Shown here in pieces: positions 28,085 to 38,488 of a stretch of 54,292 bases of DNA; positions within the stretch are counted from its first letter, which is position 1, and every line of letters begins with the position of its first letter. Position numbers and translations under genes: made by a program. The stretch spans positions 1 to 54,292 of the forward strand of contig JAQXXM010000042.1 of the NCBI GenBank assembly GCA_029226065.1. Direction: 5' to 3'. The notes under the pieces were generated by a model. The model saw only the letters and a list, made by a program, of their open reading frames with translations, did not search any database and was not told the origin of the DNA. This DNA is from Clostridiales bacterium (GTDB lineage: Bacteria; Bacillota; Clostridia; UBA1381).

Positions 28085-28887
28085 AAGATTCTCTCCCTTC
28101 TTTTACTGTGACTTTTAAAAATCTTTTGCCATAAGGTTTGCGGTTTATCAATATCCATAATATGAATACTCTCACCTGTTATGCGGCGTGCTATATTGAA
28201 AAATGCCTGTCCTGCACCTATTCTGTCTTTCGCAGCTGCTACGCCCTGCGATAAAGCTTTAGCGACTTCGCCGTCCTCAGGTACAATTCCCAGTATCGGC
28301 ACAGACAAAACATCAATACAATCGTCTACATTCATCTGAATTTTATCGCTTATAAGACTTGGCTGAATTCTGTTTAGGACAAGACGTATCGTTTCCACTC
28401 CGCAGTTTTCAAGCCGTTCAATAACACGATCTGCATCTCTTAGTGACGGTGCTTCTGCAAGCGATACTATAATTGCCTCGTCTGCATACTCTGCCGCAAA
28501 CATAAAGCCGTCGCCCATCCCTGCGGGAGCATCTGCCAACACATAGTCAAATCTGGATTTCAAGCCATCCCAAAATTTTCTCGTTCTTTCGCCATCAAAA
28601 TCTGAGGTTGCCTTGGACTGCGGTGCAGCAATAAAATACAGATTTTCACAGCCATAGCTTTTGGTTAATACTTCGTCAATATCCATTTCCGATAAGATAC
28701 AGTCGGAATAATCATAGACAACATTGCTTTCAAGTCCTAAGGCTATATCAAGATTTCTAAATCCTGCATCGGCATCTACCAAAACGGTAAGATAACCCAA
28801 AGACGAAAGCCACATACCGACTTGTGATGTTAAAGTCGTTTTGCCTGTACCGCCTTTACCTGATGCAACAATTATCATTTTGCCCAT
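28081..28887 (-). CDS. minD: Septum site-determining ATPase MinD
   Basis: [50 protein letters not shown]-terminal basic amphipathic tail [17 protein letters not shown]. Confidence 0.88.
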   Translation of the reverse strand: MGKMIIVASGKGGTGKTTLTSQVGMWLSSLGYLTVLVDADAGFRNLDIALGLESNVVYDYSDCILSEMDIDEVLTKSYGCENLYFIAAPQSKATSDFDGERTRKFWDGLKSRFDYVLADAPAGMGDGFMFAAEYADEAIIVSLAEAPSLRDADRVIERLENCGVETIRLVLNRIQPSLISDKIQMNVDDCIDVLSVPILGIVPEDGEVAKALSQGVAAAKDRIGAGQAFFNIARRITGESIHIMDIDKPQTLWQKIFKSHSKRRERIL

Positions 28888-29000
28888 AATATTCCTCCGG
28901 TATATTCCGAATTTTCAAGACGCTATACATAACACGCATTTTTTATTTTCTAAAAAAAACCAAACTACGCAATTGTATAACTATATTATACCATATTTTT

Positions 29001-29807
29001 TCAATTTGTAAAGTCTTCAAATGTAAAATTATCCAACTGAATTTTGTTATTTTTCAACAAAGCAATAGCAGAAACGGGTTCATTGTCCGATTTTTCCACA
29101 ACGTCCTGCTCCGTATTCTTTCGTCTTAGTCTGTCAAAAATACTCTTTTTGACAGTATCTGTATCCTCATTTTCTGCTGTCTCATCAGAATATGTATATT
29201 CTTCTGCTGTTTGAGCAATAGCCAAACCCTCCGGGTGCATATCCATCGCTATTATATACGAGCCGTTATGACCGTTACAGCCTGCATGTGCCGTTCCGTA
29301 AAGACCGCCTATTACTATTATATTGCCCACCGCAATTAACGACGCAGCCTCCTCTACCGAGCCAAGCAAAACAAGGTGTCCGTCGGAGCGAAGCGTTGCG
29401 CCTGATTTTAATACGCCCTGATACAGTCTTGCACGGTTTGAACGGAACACAGATATAAAATCCTCTTTCTGCTCTGTGACAGGTTCATGCTCTTCCTTAG
29501 GTTTCTCCTTGCCCTTTTCTTTGTAAGCAAGCATCCAATCGGTCTGCGGAATGGACTTTTTTAAATCCGACTCAAAGCTTATACGGCATAACGGTAACAA
29601 TCGCATTGTGAGTTCACAAAGCCGTTCTTTATCAGATGCCGACAGACGTCTTCCGCCAAAGCAAATTTTGCAGTCACCATCACCGAAAAAAGCCTTGCTG
29701 TTTATAATTTTATTTTCCAGTTCGTCAAGCAACTCAAATATACCCGCAGTATCGTCAAGATTTATACGTACTCCGTCTGCCATTCCCTTAAACGTAATAT
29801 GTTCCAT
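29001..29807 (-). CDS. minC: Septum site-determining protein MinC (with atypical C-terminal insertion)
   Basis: LYQGVLKSGATLRSDGHLVLLGSVEEAASLIAVGNIIVIGGLYGTAHAGCNG. Confidence 0.88.
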   Translation of the reverse strand: MEHITFKGMADGVRINLDDTAGIFELLDELENKIINSKAFFGDGDCKICFGGRRLSASDKERLCELTMRLLPLCRISFESDLKKSIPQTDWMLAYKEKGKEKPKEEHEPVTEQKEDFISVFRSNRARLYQGVLKSGATLRSDGHLVLLGSVEEAASLIAVGNIIVIGGLYGTAHAGCNGHNGSYIIAMDMHPEGLAIAQTAEEYTYSDETAENEDTDTVKKSIFDRLRRKNTEQDVVEKSDNEPVSAIALLKNNKIQLDNFTFEDFTN

Positions 29808-29844
29808 TTTTTAACCCCCTTGTGCAAAACAGCTATCTGTGTAT

Positions 29845-31917
29845 TTACTGAATTTGACCTACAACACTCTGCTGTGGTTTTTCAGTCTCCCCGCTCTCGT
29901 TATTGCCAAAGAAATATTTATCAAAGACATCTCGTGCAACACGTCCTGCATTTGTTCCGCGCACGCCATGCTCAAGCACAACAGCTACAGCTATCTGCGG
30001 TTTATCAAAGGGAGCAAATGCAATAAATATAGCGTTATTTGCACCTTTTCCAAGCTGTGCCGTACCGGTCTTTCCGCCTACCTGTATGGGGTAGCCCTCA
30101 AAAATAGAGCTTGCACTACCCTCGTCCACAACCTTTTTCATACCGTTTCTAATCATACCCATAGTCTGTTCATCAATGTCTATTTTTTCGACTACATTGG
30201 GTGTGAACTCCTCAACAACAGAGCCATCAACGGATGAACGTATACTGTCTATTAAATTGACTTTGTATCTCGTTCCGCCGTTTGCAATTGTAGCACAGTA
30301 ATTTGCAAGCTGAACGGGAGTAAATAAGCTGTAGGACTGACCTATAGCCGCCTGAAGCGTGTCGCCGCCAAACCAGTCACTGTCGGTAACATTTGCAACC
30401 ACCTGCTCCTTATATTCGGGGCTTGCTATATGTCCCGACGTCTCCTCAGTAAGCTCTATACCCGTATATTCGCCTAAGCCGAATTTTTTTGCATATTCAT
30501 CAAGCTTTTCTATTCCCAACCGTCTGCCAAGCTCATAGAAATACACGTTACATGAATTTTCTATAGCAAGCGTTACGTCCTGCTGACCGTGAGTAGTATG
30601 GTACTCCGACCAAATCCAACAGCTCGGCTGATAGTCTTTATAGTAATCGTATATACCTGTACACGTAATCGTTTCACGAGGTTTAACTACACCTGACTGT
30701 ATCGCCGCAATAGCTGTCAGCGGTTTAAACGTTGAACCAGGGCTATATAGACCTGACACAGCACGGTTAAGCATCGGGTTTGATTTGTTTTTGATAAGCT
30801 CACTGTAAATGTCGTTAAACTGTGACATATCGTATGTCGGATATGATGCAATTGCAAGCGTATCACCGCTGTTTACATCAAGGACTACAGCACCTCCCGA
30901 ATGACAGTCATTGCCTATATTTTTTATTGTATTTTCAAGAGAGTCTTCAAGTGTTTTCTGGAGTTCACTGTCTATTGTAAGCATAACGTAATTACCCGGT
31001 ACCGCCTCTTTTTCTGCGGAAAGCTCAACCTTTTCTCCGCCGATATCGGCATACGCACCTGTCACTCCGTCTTTTCCACGCAAATACTTTTCTGCCCAAC
31101 GCTCTACGCCCTGTTTACCGATTATATCATTAATTCCGTAGCCGTTACTTTTATTCTTTTTATACTCATCGCTTGAAATCTGTCCTACTCTGCCCAATAC
31201 ATGTGTAGCAAATCCGGGATTTGTGTATGTCCTGATATAATCCTCAGTAACAATCGCTCCTTTTATGCTGTCTTTACTGCTCTTAATACGTGTTATTGCT
31301 TCAGCATTTATATCCTCTGCCACCGTCACAGGCGTCACCGCAGAATAGCCTTTTGTATCAGCCTCGTACCGCACGCTTACAATATCTCTTACACGTACGC
31401 TCCCTGCATCTCCCTCTATACCATATATATTACAGTATGCTTTTATTACCTCATCAGCAGACATATCCGAGAATATATATTCACCGTTATATTTATTCGA
31501 CTCAAACCACGCTTTTTTCTCGTCTTTGGTGCTGTTATTATCATTCTTGTCCGTAAACTCAAATTTATATGGCTCCTCCATTGTTATCGGCAGACTGTTC
31601 ACAACAGCATTATCCGTATCATTCAGTATATCAACAATTTCGCCTGCTATACTGTTGATTTCTGCATTATCGGAGGTTGTTTTTTGGAGCTGGAGCGAAT
31701 AGCCGCTCTTATTTGTAACAAGCACGTTGCCGTATCTGTCAAGTATATCGCCTCGGGGTGCTTTTGTAACGACACCCGTTGAAGCACGGGATGATGCAGT
31801 TTCTGCATACATATCACCATTTATTATCTGCATGGAAAAAAGTCTTACCGTAATCATTCCCAGCATCACAATAGCAATTACTTTTAATATGATAAATCTG
31901 TATTTACTGTTTTGCAT
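29845..31917 (-). CDS. mrdA: Penicillin-binding protein 2 (elongasome transpeptidase)
   Basis: PRGDILDRYGNVLVTN; SGLYSPGSTFKPLTAIAA (SxxK); SCN; VGGKTGTAQ; located after mreBCD. Confidence 0.93.
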   Translation of the reverse strand: MQNSKYRFIILKVIAIVMLGMITVRLFSMQIINGDMYAETASSRASTGVVTKAPRGDILDRYGNVLVTNKSGYSLQLQKTTSDNAEINSIAGEIVDILNDTDNAVVNSLPITMEEPYKFEFTDKNDNNSTKDEKKAWFESNKYNGEYIFSDMSADEVIKAYCNIYGIEGDAGSVRVRDIVSVRYEADTKGYSAVTPVTVAEDINAEAITRIKSSKDSIKGAIVTEDYIRTYTNPGFATHVLGRVGQISSDEYKKNKSNGYGINDIIGKQGVERWAEKYLRGKDGVTGAYADIGGEKVELSAEKEAVPGNYVMLTIDSELQKTLEDSLENTIKNIGNDCHSGGAVVLDVNSGDTLAIASYPTYDMSQFNDIYSELIKNKSNPMLNRAVSGLYSPGSTFKPLTAIAAIQSGVVKPRETITCTGIYDYYKDYQPSCWIWSEYHTTHGQQDVTLAIENSCNVYFYELGRRLGIEKLDEYAKKFGLGEYTGIELTEETSGHIASPEYKEQVVANVTDSDWFGGDTLQAAIGQSYSLFTPVQLANYCATIANGGTRYKVNLIDSIRSSVDGSVVEEFTPNVVEKIDIDEQTMGMIRNGMKKVVDEGSASSIFEGYPIQVGGKTGTAQLGKGANNAIFIAFAPFDKPQIAVAVVLEHGVRGTNAGRVARDVFDKYFFGNNESGETEKPQQSVVGQIQ

Positions 31918-31922
31918 AAGAC

Positions 31923-32429
31923 TTAGTTCCTTTCCGATACTATTAGCAGGGTTTTATCTGCAGTGTTCATTATCTTTTTTAAAATAAGGTATATTACGCA
32001 CACCCAGACAACAGTATACAAAGTATTCCATACAGCAAAGTTTGTAATAAAGCCGTATGTCAGCGTTCCGGACACCGCAAAAAACTCGGCGCAGTACATT
32101 AAAAACGCAAAAAATGCCGTCATTGCACCAACACGTATTGTTTTAGGTATAAATTGCATATATGGCATTGCAAGGTATACAGCAACGCCTGCAAGTCCGA
32201 CAAACAAAACGGCTATCGAAAAAACCCGTCCTGTACCTGTGCCACTAAGGATGGCACAAATGATTATTACAGGCGATATTCTCCTGAACCTTCTCTCAAG
32301 AGATGAATATGATACCGCAAAACACATCAAAAGCTCCGGCACATAACCGCTCAAAGACAGTACCGGATAGAATACGTTCTGGATTATATATAAAATAAAT
32401 ATCCATAAAACGAGTTTATAGGTACGCAT
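31923..32429 (-). CDS. mreD: Rod shape-determining protein MreD
   Basis: Small multi-TM protein between mreC and PBP2. Confidence 0.85.
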   Translation of the reverse strand: MRTYKLVLWIFILYIIQNVFYPVLSLSGYVPELLMCFAVSYSSLERRFRRISPVIIICAILSGTGTGRVFSIAVLFVGLAGVAVYLAMPYMQFIPKTIRVGAMTAFFAFLMYCAEFFAVSGTLTYGFITNFAVWNTLYTVVWVCVIYLILKKIMNTADKTLLIVSERN

Positions 32430-32455
32430 ACGTCATAAGTCCTTTCTATTGTGAA

Positions 32456-33280
32456 TTATCTTTTTGTTCCCACTATAACAAGCACGTGATTAAGCTTTGC
32501 AAAATCAACTGCGGGATCAATCTCAGCATAATTTAATGCTCCCGCACTGTTTGCCGATACATTTACCACAGTTCCTATTACAAGCTCTGGCGGATACATA
32601 CCGCCACTGCCCGATGTTTCTATGACATCGCCCACAATAATCTGCGAGTTTCTGTCTAAAAAAGACAGCTTGCATTTTAAGTCCTCTGCAAGCTTATCGT
32701 CACCTTCGACAAGTCCTGTACCGCCTGTTCTTGATACCTTTATGCCTACTACCGATGACTTGTCAAGAATAGTGGTCACTATAGCATAGCTCGGTCCTGC
32801 TTCTGTAACAGTGCCCACAACACCTTCAGGCGTTATTACGGCACAGCCTACATTTATTCCGCTCATTGTTCCTTTATTTATCTCTATTGCACGATACCAA
32901 TCGCTTTGCGAATACGAAATAACACTTGCCGCTACGGAGGAATAGTCGCCTGTTGATGATTTAAGCTGTAAAAGTTTCTCTAACTCCTCATTTTCCTCTT
33001 TATATGCGCTTACATCACGCACCTCTTGCTTTAGTTTTATAATCTCCGCTTCAAGACGTTTGTTGTCTTCTTTATATGCTCGCATATCCCATATAAAATC
33101 ACGTGCAGACTCTATTGAATGTGCTATATATGCACAGCCGCTTTTTATCGGCGATGCTATTGTATTTACCGCTACACTCACGGGATTATATCCGACAAAA
33201 TGCTCTAACACAAAACATCCTGCCGCAATTGCCGCTATTATAATTACTGTTATTCTCCAATTTTTTGAAAAGAAACTCAT
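32456..33280 (-). CDS. mreC: Rod shape-determining protein MreC
   Basis: N-terminal TM, coiled coil, VISYSQSDWYRAIEINKGTMSGINVGCAVITPEGVVGTVTE. Confidence 0.94.
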   Translation of the reverse strand: MSFFSKNWRITVIIIAAIAAGCFVLEHFVGYNPVSVAVNTIASPIKSGCAYIAHSIESARDFIWDMRAYKEDNKRLEAEIIKLKQEVRDVSAYKEENEELEKLLQLKSSTGDYSSVAASVISYSQSDWYRAIEINKGTMSGINVGCAVITPEGVVGTVTEAGPSYAIVTTILDKSSVVGIKVSRTGGTGLVEGDDKLAEDLKCKLSFLDRNSQIIVGDVIETSGSGGMYPPELVIGTVVNVSANSAGALNYAEIDPAVDFAKLNHVLVIVGTKR

Positions 33281-33295
33281 TTTTCTATCCTTTTA

Positions 33296-34315
33296 TTACA
33301 TCACGCTTGTTTTTTGTCTGTTAGATGCAAGAAGCTCCTTTATATTGTCAAGAGCCTTACCTGTTCCCAATGCAACGCAATCGAGCGGATATTCCGCCAC
33401 ATACGCAGGAATTTTTGTGACTTCAGTGATGAGTCTGTCAAAACCTTTTATAAGTGCACCGCCGCCTGTAAGAATCATACCACTCTCCATAACGTCAGCG
33501 GCAAGCTCGGGAGGGGTATGCTCCAGTGTCAGCTTTACAGCCTCGATAATTTCGTCAATATTCTCGCTCATAGCCTCACGTATCTTGCTTTCCTTTATCT
33601 GAACGGTTTTCGGCAAGCCTGTACGCACATCACGGCCTCGTACATCAAACAACAGCTCCCCGCCGTCATCGTAGGCTGAACCGATTTTCATTTTTATTTC
33701 CTCTGCCATCTTGTCGCCCACATTAATGCCGATATTCTTTTTAAGGTAGTTTATTATAGCATTATCAAAGGCGTCTCCCGCTATTCTGATAGAACGTGAT
33801 GAGACTATTCCGCCCATAGATATAACCGCAACCTCCGTTGTGCCGCCGCCGATGTCCATTACCATACTGCCTGTTGCACGGTCAACTGGTAAGCCTGCAC
33901 CCATTGCCGCCGCCATAGGTTCTTCTATAAGTGCGACATCTTTTGCACCCGCCTGAATTACTGCTTCTTCAACAGCACGTCTTTCAACTTCTGTTATGCC
34001 TGACGGAATACACACCGCCACTCTCGGCTTCATAATTCCCACAACGTTTGCTTTTTGTATGAAATGCTTTATCATAGCCTGCGTTATGTCAAAATCAGCT
34101 ATTACACCGTCTTTCATTGGGCGTATCGCAATGATATTATCGGGAGTTCTGCCTATCATTTTATTGGCCTCATCGCCTACGGCAACAATCTTTGTATTAT
34201 ATCTGTCAATCGCAACAACCGACGGCTCACGTATTACTATACCCTTTCCTTTTACATAGATTAAAGTATTTGCCGTACCAAGATCAATTGCTACGTCTCT
34301 TGTTAATATTCCCAT
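33296..34315 (-). CDS. mreB: Rod shape-determining protein MreB
   Basis: DVAIDLGTANTLIYVKGKGIVIREPSVVAID; VMDIGGGTTEVAVISMGGIV. Confidence 0.97.
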   Translation of the reverse strand: MGILTRDVAIDLGTANTLIYVKGKGIVIREPSVVAIDRYNTKIVAVGDEANKMIGRTPDNIIAIRPMKDGVIADFDITQAMIKHFIQKANVVGIMKPRVAVCIPSGITEVERRAVEEAVIQAGAKDVALIEEPMAAAMGAGLPVDRATGSMVMDIGGGTTEVAVISMGGIVSSRSIRIAGDAFDNAIINYLKKNIGINVGDKMAEEIKMKIGSAYDDGGELLFDVRGRDVRTGLPKTVQIKESKIREAMSENIDEIIEAVKLTLEHTPPELAADVMESGMILTGGGALIKGFDRLITEVTKIPAYVAEYPLDCVALGTGKALDNIKELLASNRQKTSVM

Positions 34316-34336
34316 TATTTTTTCCTCCGAATTTAT

Positions 34337-34939
34337 TTAGATTACTTTAAAATCAAATTCTTTCTCAAGCGTATCGCCAAGTTCGCCCACAGGCAAGCCG
34401 ACTACGTTAAAGTAGTCACCGCAAATTTTCTCAACAAGCATTGCGCCCATACCCTGAATACCGTAACCCCCTGCCTTATCCATAGGCTCGCCTGTTTTAA
34501 TATATCTGTCTATCTTTTCAGGGCTAAGCTCTTTAAATGTAACGTCTGTACGTACATTTTTGCAGACCGTAAACGCATCGGAAAGCCTCATAACACAAAA
34601 GCCTGTGTATACAGAATGAGTCTTTCCCGAAAGTGCGCTAAGCATCAGCCGTGCATCGTCCTCATCTGTAGGTTTGCCTAATATAATGCCGTTGTTTACT
34701 ACTATCGTATCTGCCGCAATTACTATTGCCGATTTATTCTTTATTATCTCTTTGGCAACTGCCGCTGCCTTTAGGAGTGCAAGCTCCTGAACGTATATTT
34801 CGGGCGGAACGCTTTTATCTGCCACAGACTCGTCCGCATCGGATATATGCACCTTAAAGTCAATACCCATATTCTCTAAAAGTTCACGGCGTCTTGGGGA
34901 TGCCGAAGCAAGTATTATTTGTGACATAATTTCTGTCAT
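34337..34939 (-). CDS. maf: Maf family nucleoside triphosphate pyrophosphatase
   Basis: IILASASPRRRELLENMGIDF; VIAADTIVV; DKAGGYGIQG. Confidence 0.94.
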   Translation of the reverse strand: MTEIMSQIILASASPRRRELLENMGIDFKVHISDADESVADKSVPPEIYVQELALLKAAAVAKEIIKNKSAIVIAADTIVVNNGIILGKPTDEDDARLMLSALSGKTHSVYTGFCVMRLSDAFTVCKNVRTDVTFKELSPEKIDRYIKTGEPMDKAGGYGIQGMGAMLVEKICGDYFNVVGLPVGELGDTLEKEFDFKVI

Positions 34940-34957
34940 ACCTCTCTCAAAATAATT

Positions 34958-37030
34958 TTAAACACCTCGTTTTAGGTGTCCTCGGGTAAATGTATTCTCA
35001 GCCATTGACGGCGGCATTTCACCCTCTAATGCTTTTCTGTATATATTTACTATTTTACCACATTCTTCACTTTTTTCAACGGTAAAATTCAATCTTATGC
35101 AATTTATTTTAGTTTTTCTTATTTCGTCAATCATATCGGCTGTGTATATTGGCTTGGAATTTAACAGTACGGCATTGCATCCTTTTGTGCAGATGATCGG
35201 AAATTCCATACCCTTTCTGTCTTTCAGTTTATATATATTCTTCCCATTCTGACATCTTCCCAACGCCTTTATGGGACAATTTTTCATAATCATCAGCGGA
35301 ATACGACCGTAGCCTATAAGCTCCGCATCAATATCAGGTAAATATGATACCACGTCAGCTATATCCCGAAGATTTAGTTCGGGTGAAATAGTGATACATG
35401 AAAGTCCCGACATTGCATTTGCCGTTAGAGAATTATATACATTAAGACGCCATTCGCCATATTTCGCCTTTTCTCCGTATCGTACCATTGCACCCAATGA
35501 CGAAACGGAAACAGCCTCTGTCTTTATATCCTCACAAGATAAAATATCTGATGCACGTGTTACGATTTCAACACCGCAATCAAGCTGTGAAAGCTCCTGC
35601 GCCACGTCACAAGGCGCATATATACGCTTTATTCCGCCTGCTTTTATAACGGCACTGCCCTGCTCTCTTGTCATAACCTCCGCAGTCAGATACATATTGG
35701 GAACATCACGTTTTTCTTTGCGTATAATTTCTACATTGTTTACTTGCCTTTTATTGATGTGACAAAGCTCGTTCCACAACAAATCGCACACATCACGACG
35801 TACCTTGTTTATTTCCTTTATTGGAACGGTAACGTTTTTGTCAACCTCAACAGTGACGGTTTTTGCCTCAAATGGAGTGTCACCTAACTTTCTCAGCTGT
35901 TCTTCTATCCTTGCTCCGTCAAGCGGACGACTTTGCGGAGTTTGTGCCGTTTCACTTCCCTCACAGACAACACACAAACCGTCTTTTCCGTATGCTGTCA
36001 CTCTGAACACATCGCCCTCATACAACGATGCATATATGTCAATGGGGATTTTTCTCACAAACTTACCCTCGGCTCGTAATTTTGCTTCGGCTGTAAAGGT
36101 GCTGCCTGAATTATTTGCAGGGTTTTTATGCGACATCATCTGTTTGCCAAGTTTACCTGTGAGGTATCCGTCGGTAAATCCCGAACGGGAAAAGGCATTT
36201 TTTAATTCTGCCATATCATTATCCGATACAGGCACAGGATTGTCAAGATATTTTCGATATACACCCACAACTGCACTGACATACTGCGCACTTTTCAGTC
36301 TGCCTTCTATTTTAAGCGATGATACTCCCACACGTTTTAAATCCTCAAGATGCTCTATGAGTGCCATATCCTTCGGACTTAATACATAAGCATTATCACA
36401 TACCTTATCTTTTTCAATAAGTTCGTAGGGCAAACGGCACGGCTGTGCACATTTCCCTCGGTTTCCGCTACGTCCGCCAAGCATACTCGACATCAGACAT
36501 TGTCCCGAATAACACATACATATAGCACCGTGAACGAACACTTCGATTTCCGCTTTTGAGTTTTTTACAATATGCTCTATCTCACCAAGAGACAGCTCAC
36601 GTGCAAGAACGACTCTTGAAAATCCCATCTTTTCGAGTGCCATTACGCCCTCAAGAGATGTAACTGTCATTTGCGTACTTCCATGAAGCTCCATACAGGG
36701 CAAAAGCTTTTTTATGTGCTGTGATAGACCTATATCCTGAATTATAAGTGCATCCACACCACATTCATTGGCACATACTGCCGTTTCTATTGCCGAGTCT
36801 ATCTCGCTTTCTTTTATAAGCGTATTTAGGGCACAATGCACTTTTACGCCGTATGCGTGAGCATATTCTACGGCACTTCGCATATCCTCAGGGCTGAAAT
36901 TGCCTGCACCTGCACGTGCGGAAAATGACGATGCACCGATATATACAGCATCTGCTCCTGATTGGACTGCGGCTTTAAGCTCCGCCATACCGCCTGCCGG
37001 AGCAAGAAGTTCTATATTATTTTTTAACAT
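34958..37030 (-). CDS. U32 family peptidase
   Basis: MLKNNIELLAPAGGMAELKAAVQSGADAVYIGASSFSARAGAGNF; EVFVHGAICMCYSGQCLMSSMLGGRSGNRGKCAQPCRLPYEL. Start at 37030 avoids overlap with zapA. Confidence 0.94.
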   Translation of the reverse strand: MLKNNIELLAPAGGMAELKAAVQSGADAVYIGASSFSARAGAGNFSPEDMRSAVEYAHAYGVKVHCALNTLIKESEIDSAIETAVCANECGVDALIIQDIGLSQHIKKLLPCMELHGSTQMTVTSLEGVMALEKMGFSRVVLARELSLGEIEHIVKNSKAEIEVFVHGAICMCYSGQCLMSSMLGGRSGNRGKCAQPCRLPYELIEKDKVCDNAYVLSPKDMALIEHLEDLKRVGVSSLKIEGRLKSAQYVSAVVGVYRKYLDNPVPVSDNDMAELKNAFSRSGFTDGYLTGKLGKQMMSHKNPANNSGSTFTAEAKLRAEGKFVRKIPIDIYASLYEGDVFRVTAYGKDGLCVVCEGSETAQTPQSRPLDGARIEEQLRKLGDTPFEAKTVTVEVDKNVTVPIKEINKVRRDVCDLLWNELCHINKRQVNNVEIIRKEKRDVPNMYLTAEVMTREQGSAVIKAGGIKRIYAPCDVAQELSQLDCGVEIVTRASDILSCEDIKTEAVSVSSLGAMVRYGEKAKYGEWRLNVYNSLTANAMSGLSCITISPELNLRDIADVVSYLPDIDAELIGYGRIPLMIMKNCPIKALGRCQNGKNIYKLKDRKGMEFPIICTKGCNAVLLNSKPIYTADMIDEIRKTKINCIRLNFTVEKSEECGKIVNIYRKALEGEMPPSMAENTFTRGHLKRGV

Positions 37031-37067
37031 TTTTTCCTCCTCCGCTCCGATACGGTTCAATACCTGT

Positions 37068-37547
37068 TTATTTTGAGTCAAGCATATCAAGAAGTTCTTT
37101 TTCCCTGATTGCAAACTCACCGCGCTGTTTCTTCAAACGATTTTCCATAGTGCTTACCTGACCTTCCAAAAACTTGATTTTCTCCTCTGCCTCATCAAGA
37201 ATTTTCTCAGTCAGTTCGTTATCGGCTTTTAACTCCTCTATCTTTTCCTCTGCTGATAAATTATCCTTCTTTAAATCACGAATTTCCGATTCAAGCTGTT
37301 TGTTTTTTGAGATTATTTCAGACATATTTTCCATTGGCATAGAGCTATCAAGGAGTTTAAAATATTCATCGCAAATATTAAGTGCCGCAAGCACTAAGGG
37401 CTTTTCGCCCATTACATGAGTTCCCTCACTTATAACAAGCTTAACCTTTTCATTTACGTAATCACACAGTCTTTTTAAGTATGCCTCGTCCTCGTTTGCA
37501 ACAACTGTATATATCCTTGAATTTATTGTTATGTTTATTCTGCTCAT
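37068..37547 (-). CDS. zapA: Cell division protein ZapA
   Basis: INITINSRIYTVVANEDEAYLKRLCDYVNEKV...LVLAALNICDEYF + long coiled coil. Confidence 0.85.
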   Translation of the reverse strand: MSRINITINSRIYTVVANEDEAYLKRLCDYVNEKVKLVISEGTHVMGEKPLVLAALNICDEYFKLLDSSMPMENMSEIISKNKQLESEIRDLKKDNLSAEEKIEELKADNELTEKILDEAEEKIKFLEGQVSTMENRLKKQRGEFAIREKELLDMLDSK

Positions 37548-38488
37548 TCTTTATCCTCCTCGTTTATTATACCCGTATTTCTTCCAATGTGATTTTTTAT
37601 GCTTACACTGCCGAATTTATCAACACGCTTTCCGTCCATATAAAATTGCACCTTTGAAATTGTGTTAAGCTCCGTAAGCGAATTTACTATTGAATATATA
37701 ACAAGCTTCTCATGTTCTGTCGTCCCCGAATTATCATCAAGGAAGTTAGCCTTAAAATTAAGATAGCATATATTCTCATCAACATCTGCTGAAACAAGTA
37801 CGGTTTTCTTTGACAGAATTGATTTTAATTCTTTACTTTCCGTACCGTTTATAAGCTCGTTTATAAGATACTGTTCGACAGGCTGTTGGTCTGTGATTTT
37901 TATAGTACGTTTTTCAGGTTTAAGCTTTTTGCCGCTGCTGTCGGCAAAATACAGCGTTACCTCCATCATTTCACTGCTGTACTCCTCTGTTTCAAGATTT
38001 ATATCAGAGGCTGAAATGTAGCCAAGCGGTTTATTATCCCTGTCCCTTACAGGCTGCCCGTCAACAAGCACCTGAACGCTTGACACGCCGACAGTAGTGC
38101 AGAGAGTTTTTACTACCGCATATACATTAAGCACGTTTCTTGACGGATCCTCCGACAAAAACCCATCTGAAAAATTAACTGTTAAAAATCCGCCGCCTAA
38201 AAGCTCAACATCGGATATCTGCGTATCCTTCGGCATAATCCCGTTCAATTTTGAAGATGACGGACCTTGACGTAGCTTTTCAAGAGCGTTTCTTATTAAG
38301 TCGGTCTCGTCTTTGTAGTGCAGTTTTCTCGTTTCTGAGGCAATGCCGTTTCCCGAGTTATTAATAAAATATAAATCCACATCTGTTTTCTGTGCAGGTC
38401 TATCCTTGTTTATGCTGATGATAATCACTATCGCCGCTGCAATAACCGCCAACAGTGCCGCTACAAGTGCATATCCTTTTCGTGTCAT
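37544..38488 (-). CDS. GerMN domain-containing membrane-anchored protein (two GerMN repeats)
   Basis: N-terminal TM; LIRNALEKLRQGPSSSKLNGIMPKDTQISDVELLGGGFLTVNFS; second repeat ELINGTESKELKSILSKKTVLVSADVDENICYLNF. Confidence 0.85.
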   Translation of the reverse strand: MTRKGYALVAALLAVIAAAIVIIISINKDRPAQKTDVDLYFINNSGNGIASETRKLHYKDETDLIRNALEKLRQGPSSSKLNGIMPKDTQISDVELLGGGFLTVNFSDGFLSEDPSRNVLNVYAVVKTLCTTVGVSSVQVLVDGQPVRDRDNKPLGYISASDINLETEEYSSEMMEVTLYFADSSGKKLKPEKRTIKITDQQPVEQYLINELINGTESKELKSILSKKTVLVSADVDENICYLNFKANFLDDNSGTTEHEKLVIYSIVNSLTELNTISKVQFYMDGKRVDKFGSVSIKNHIGRNTGIINEEDKE

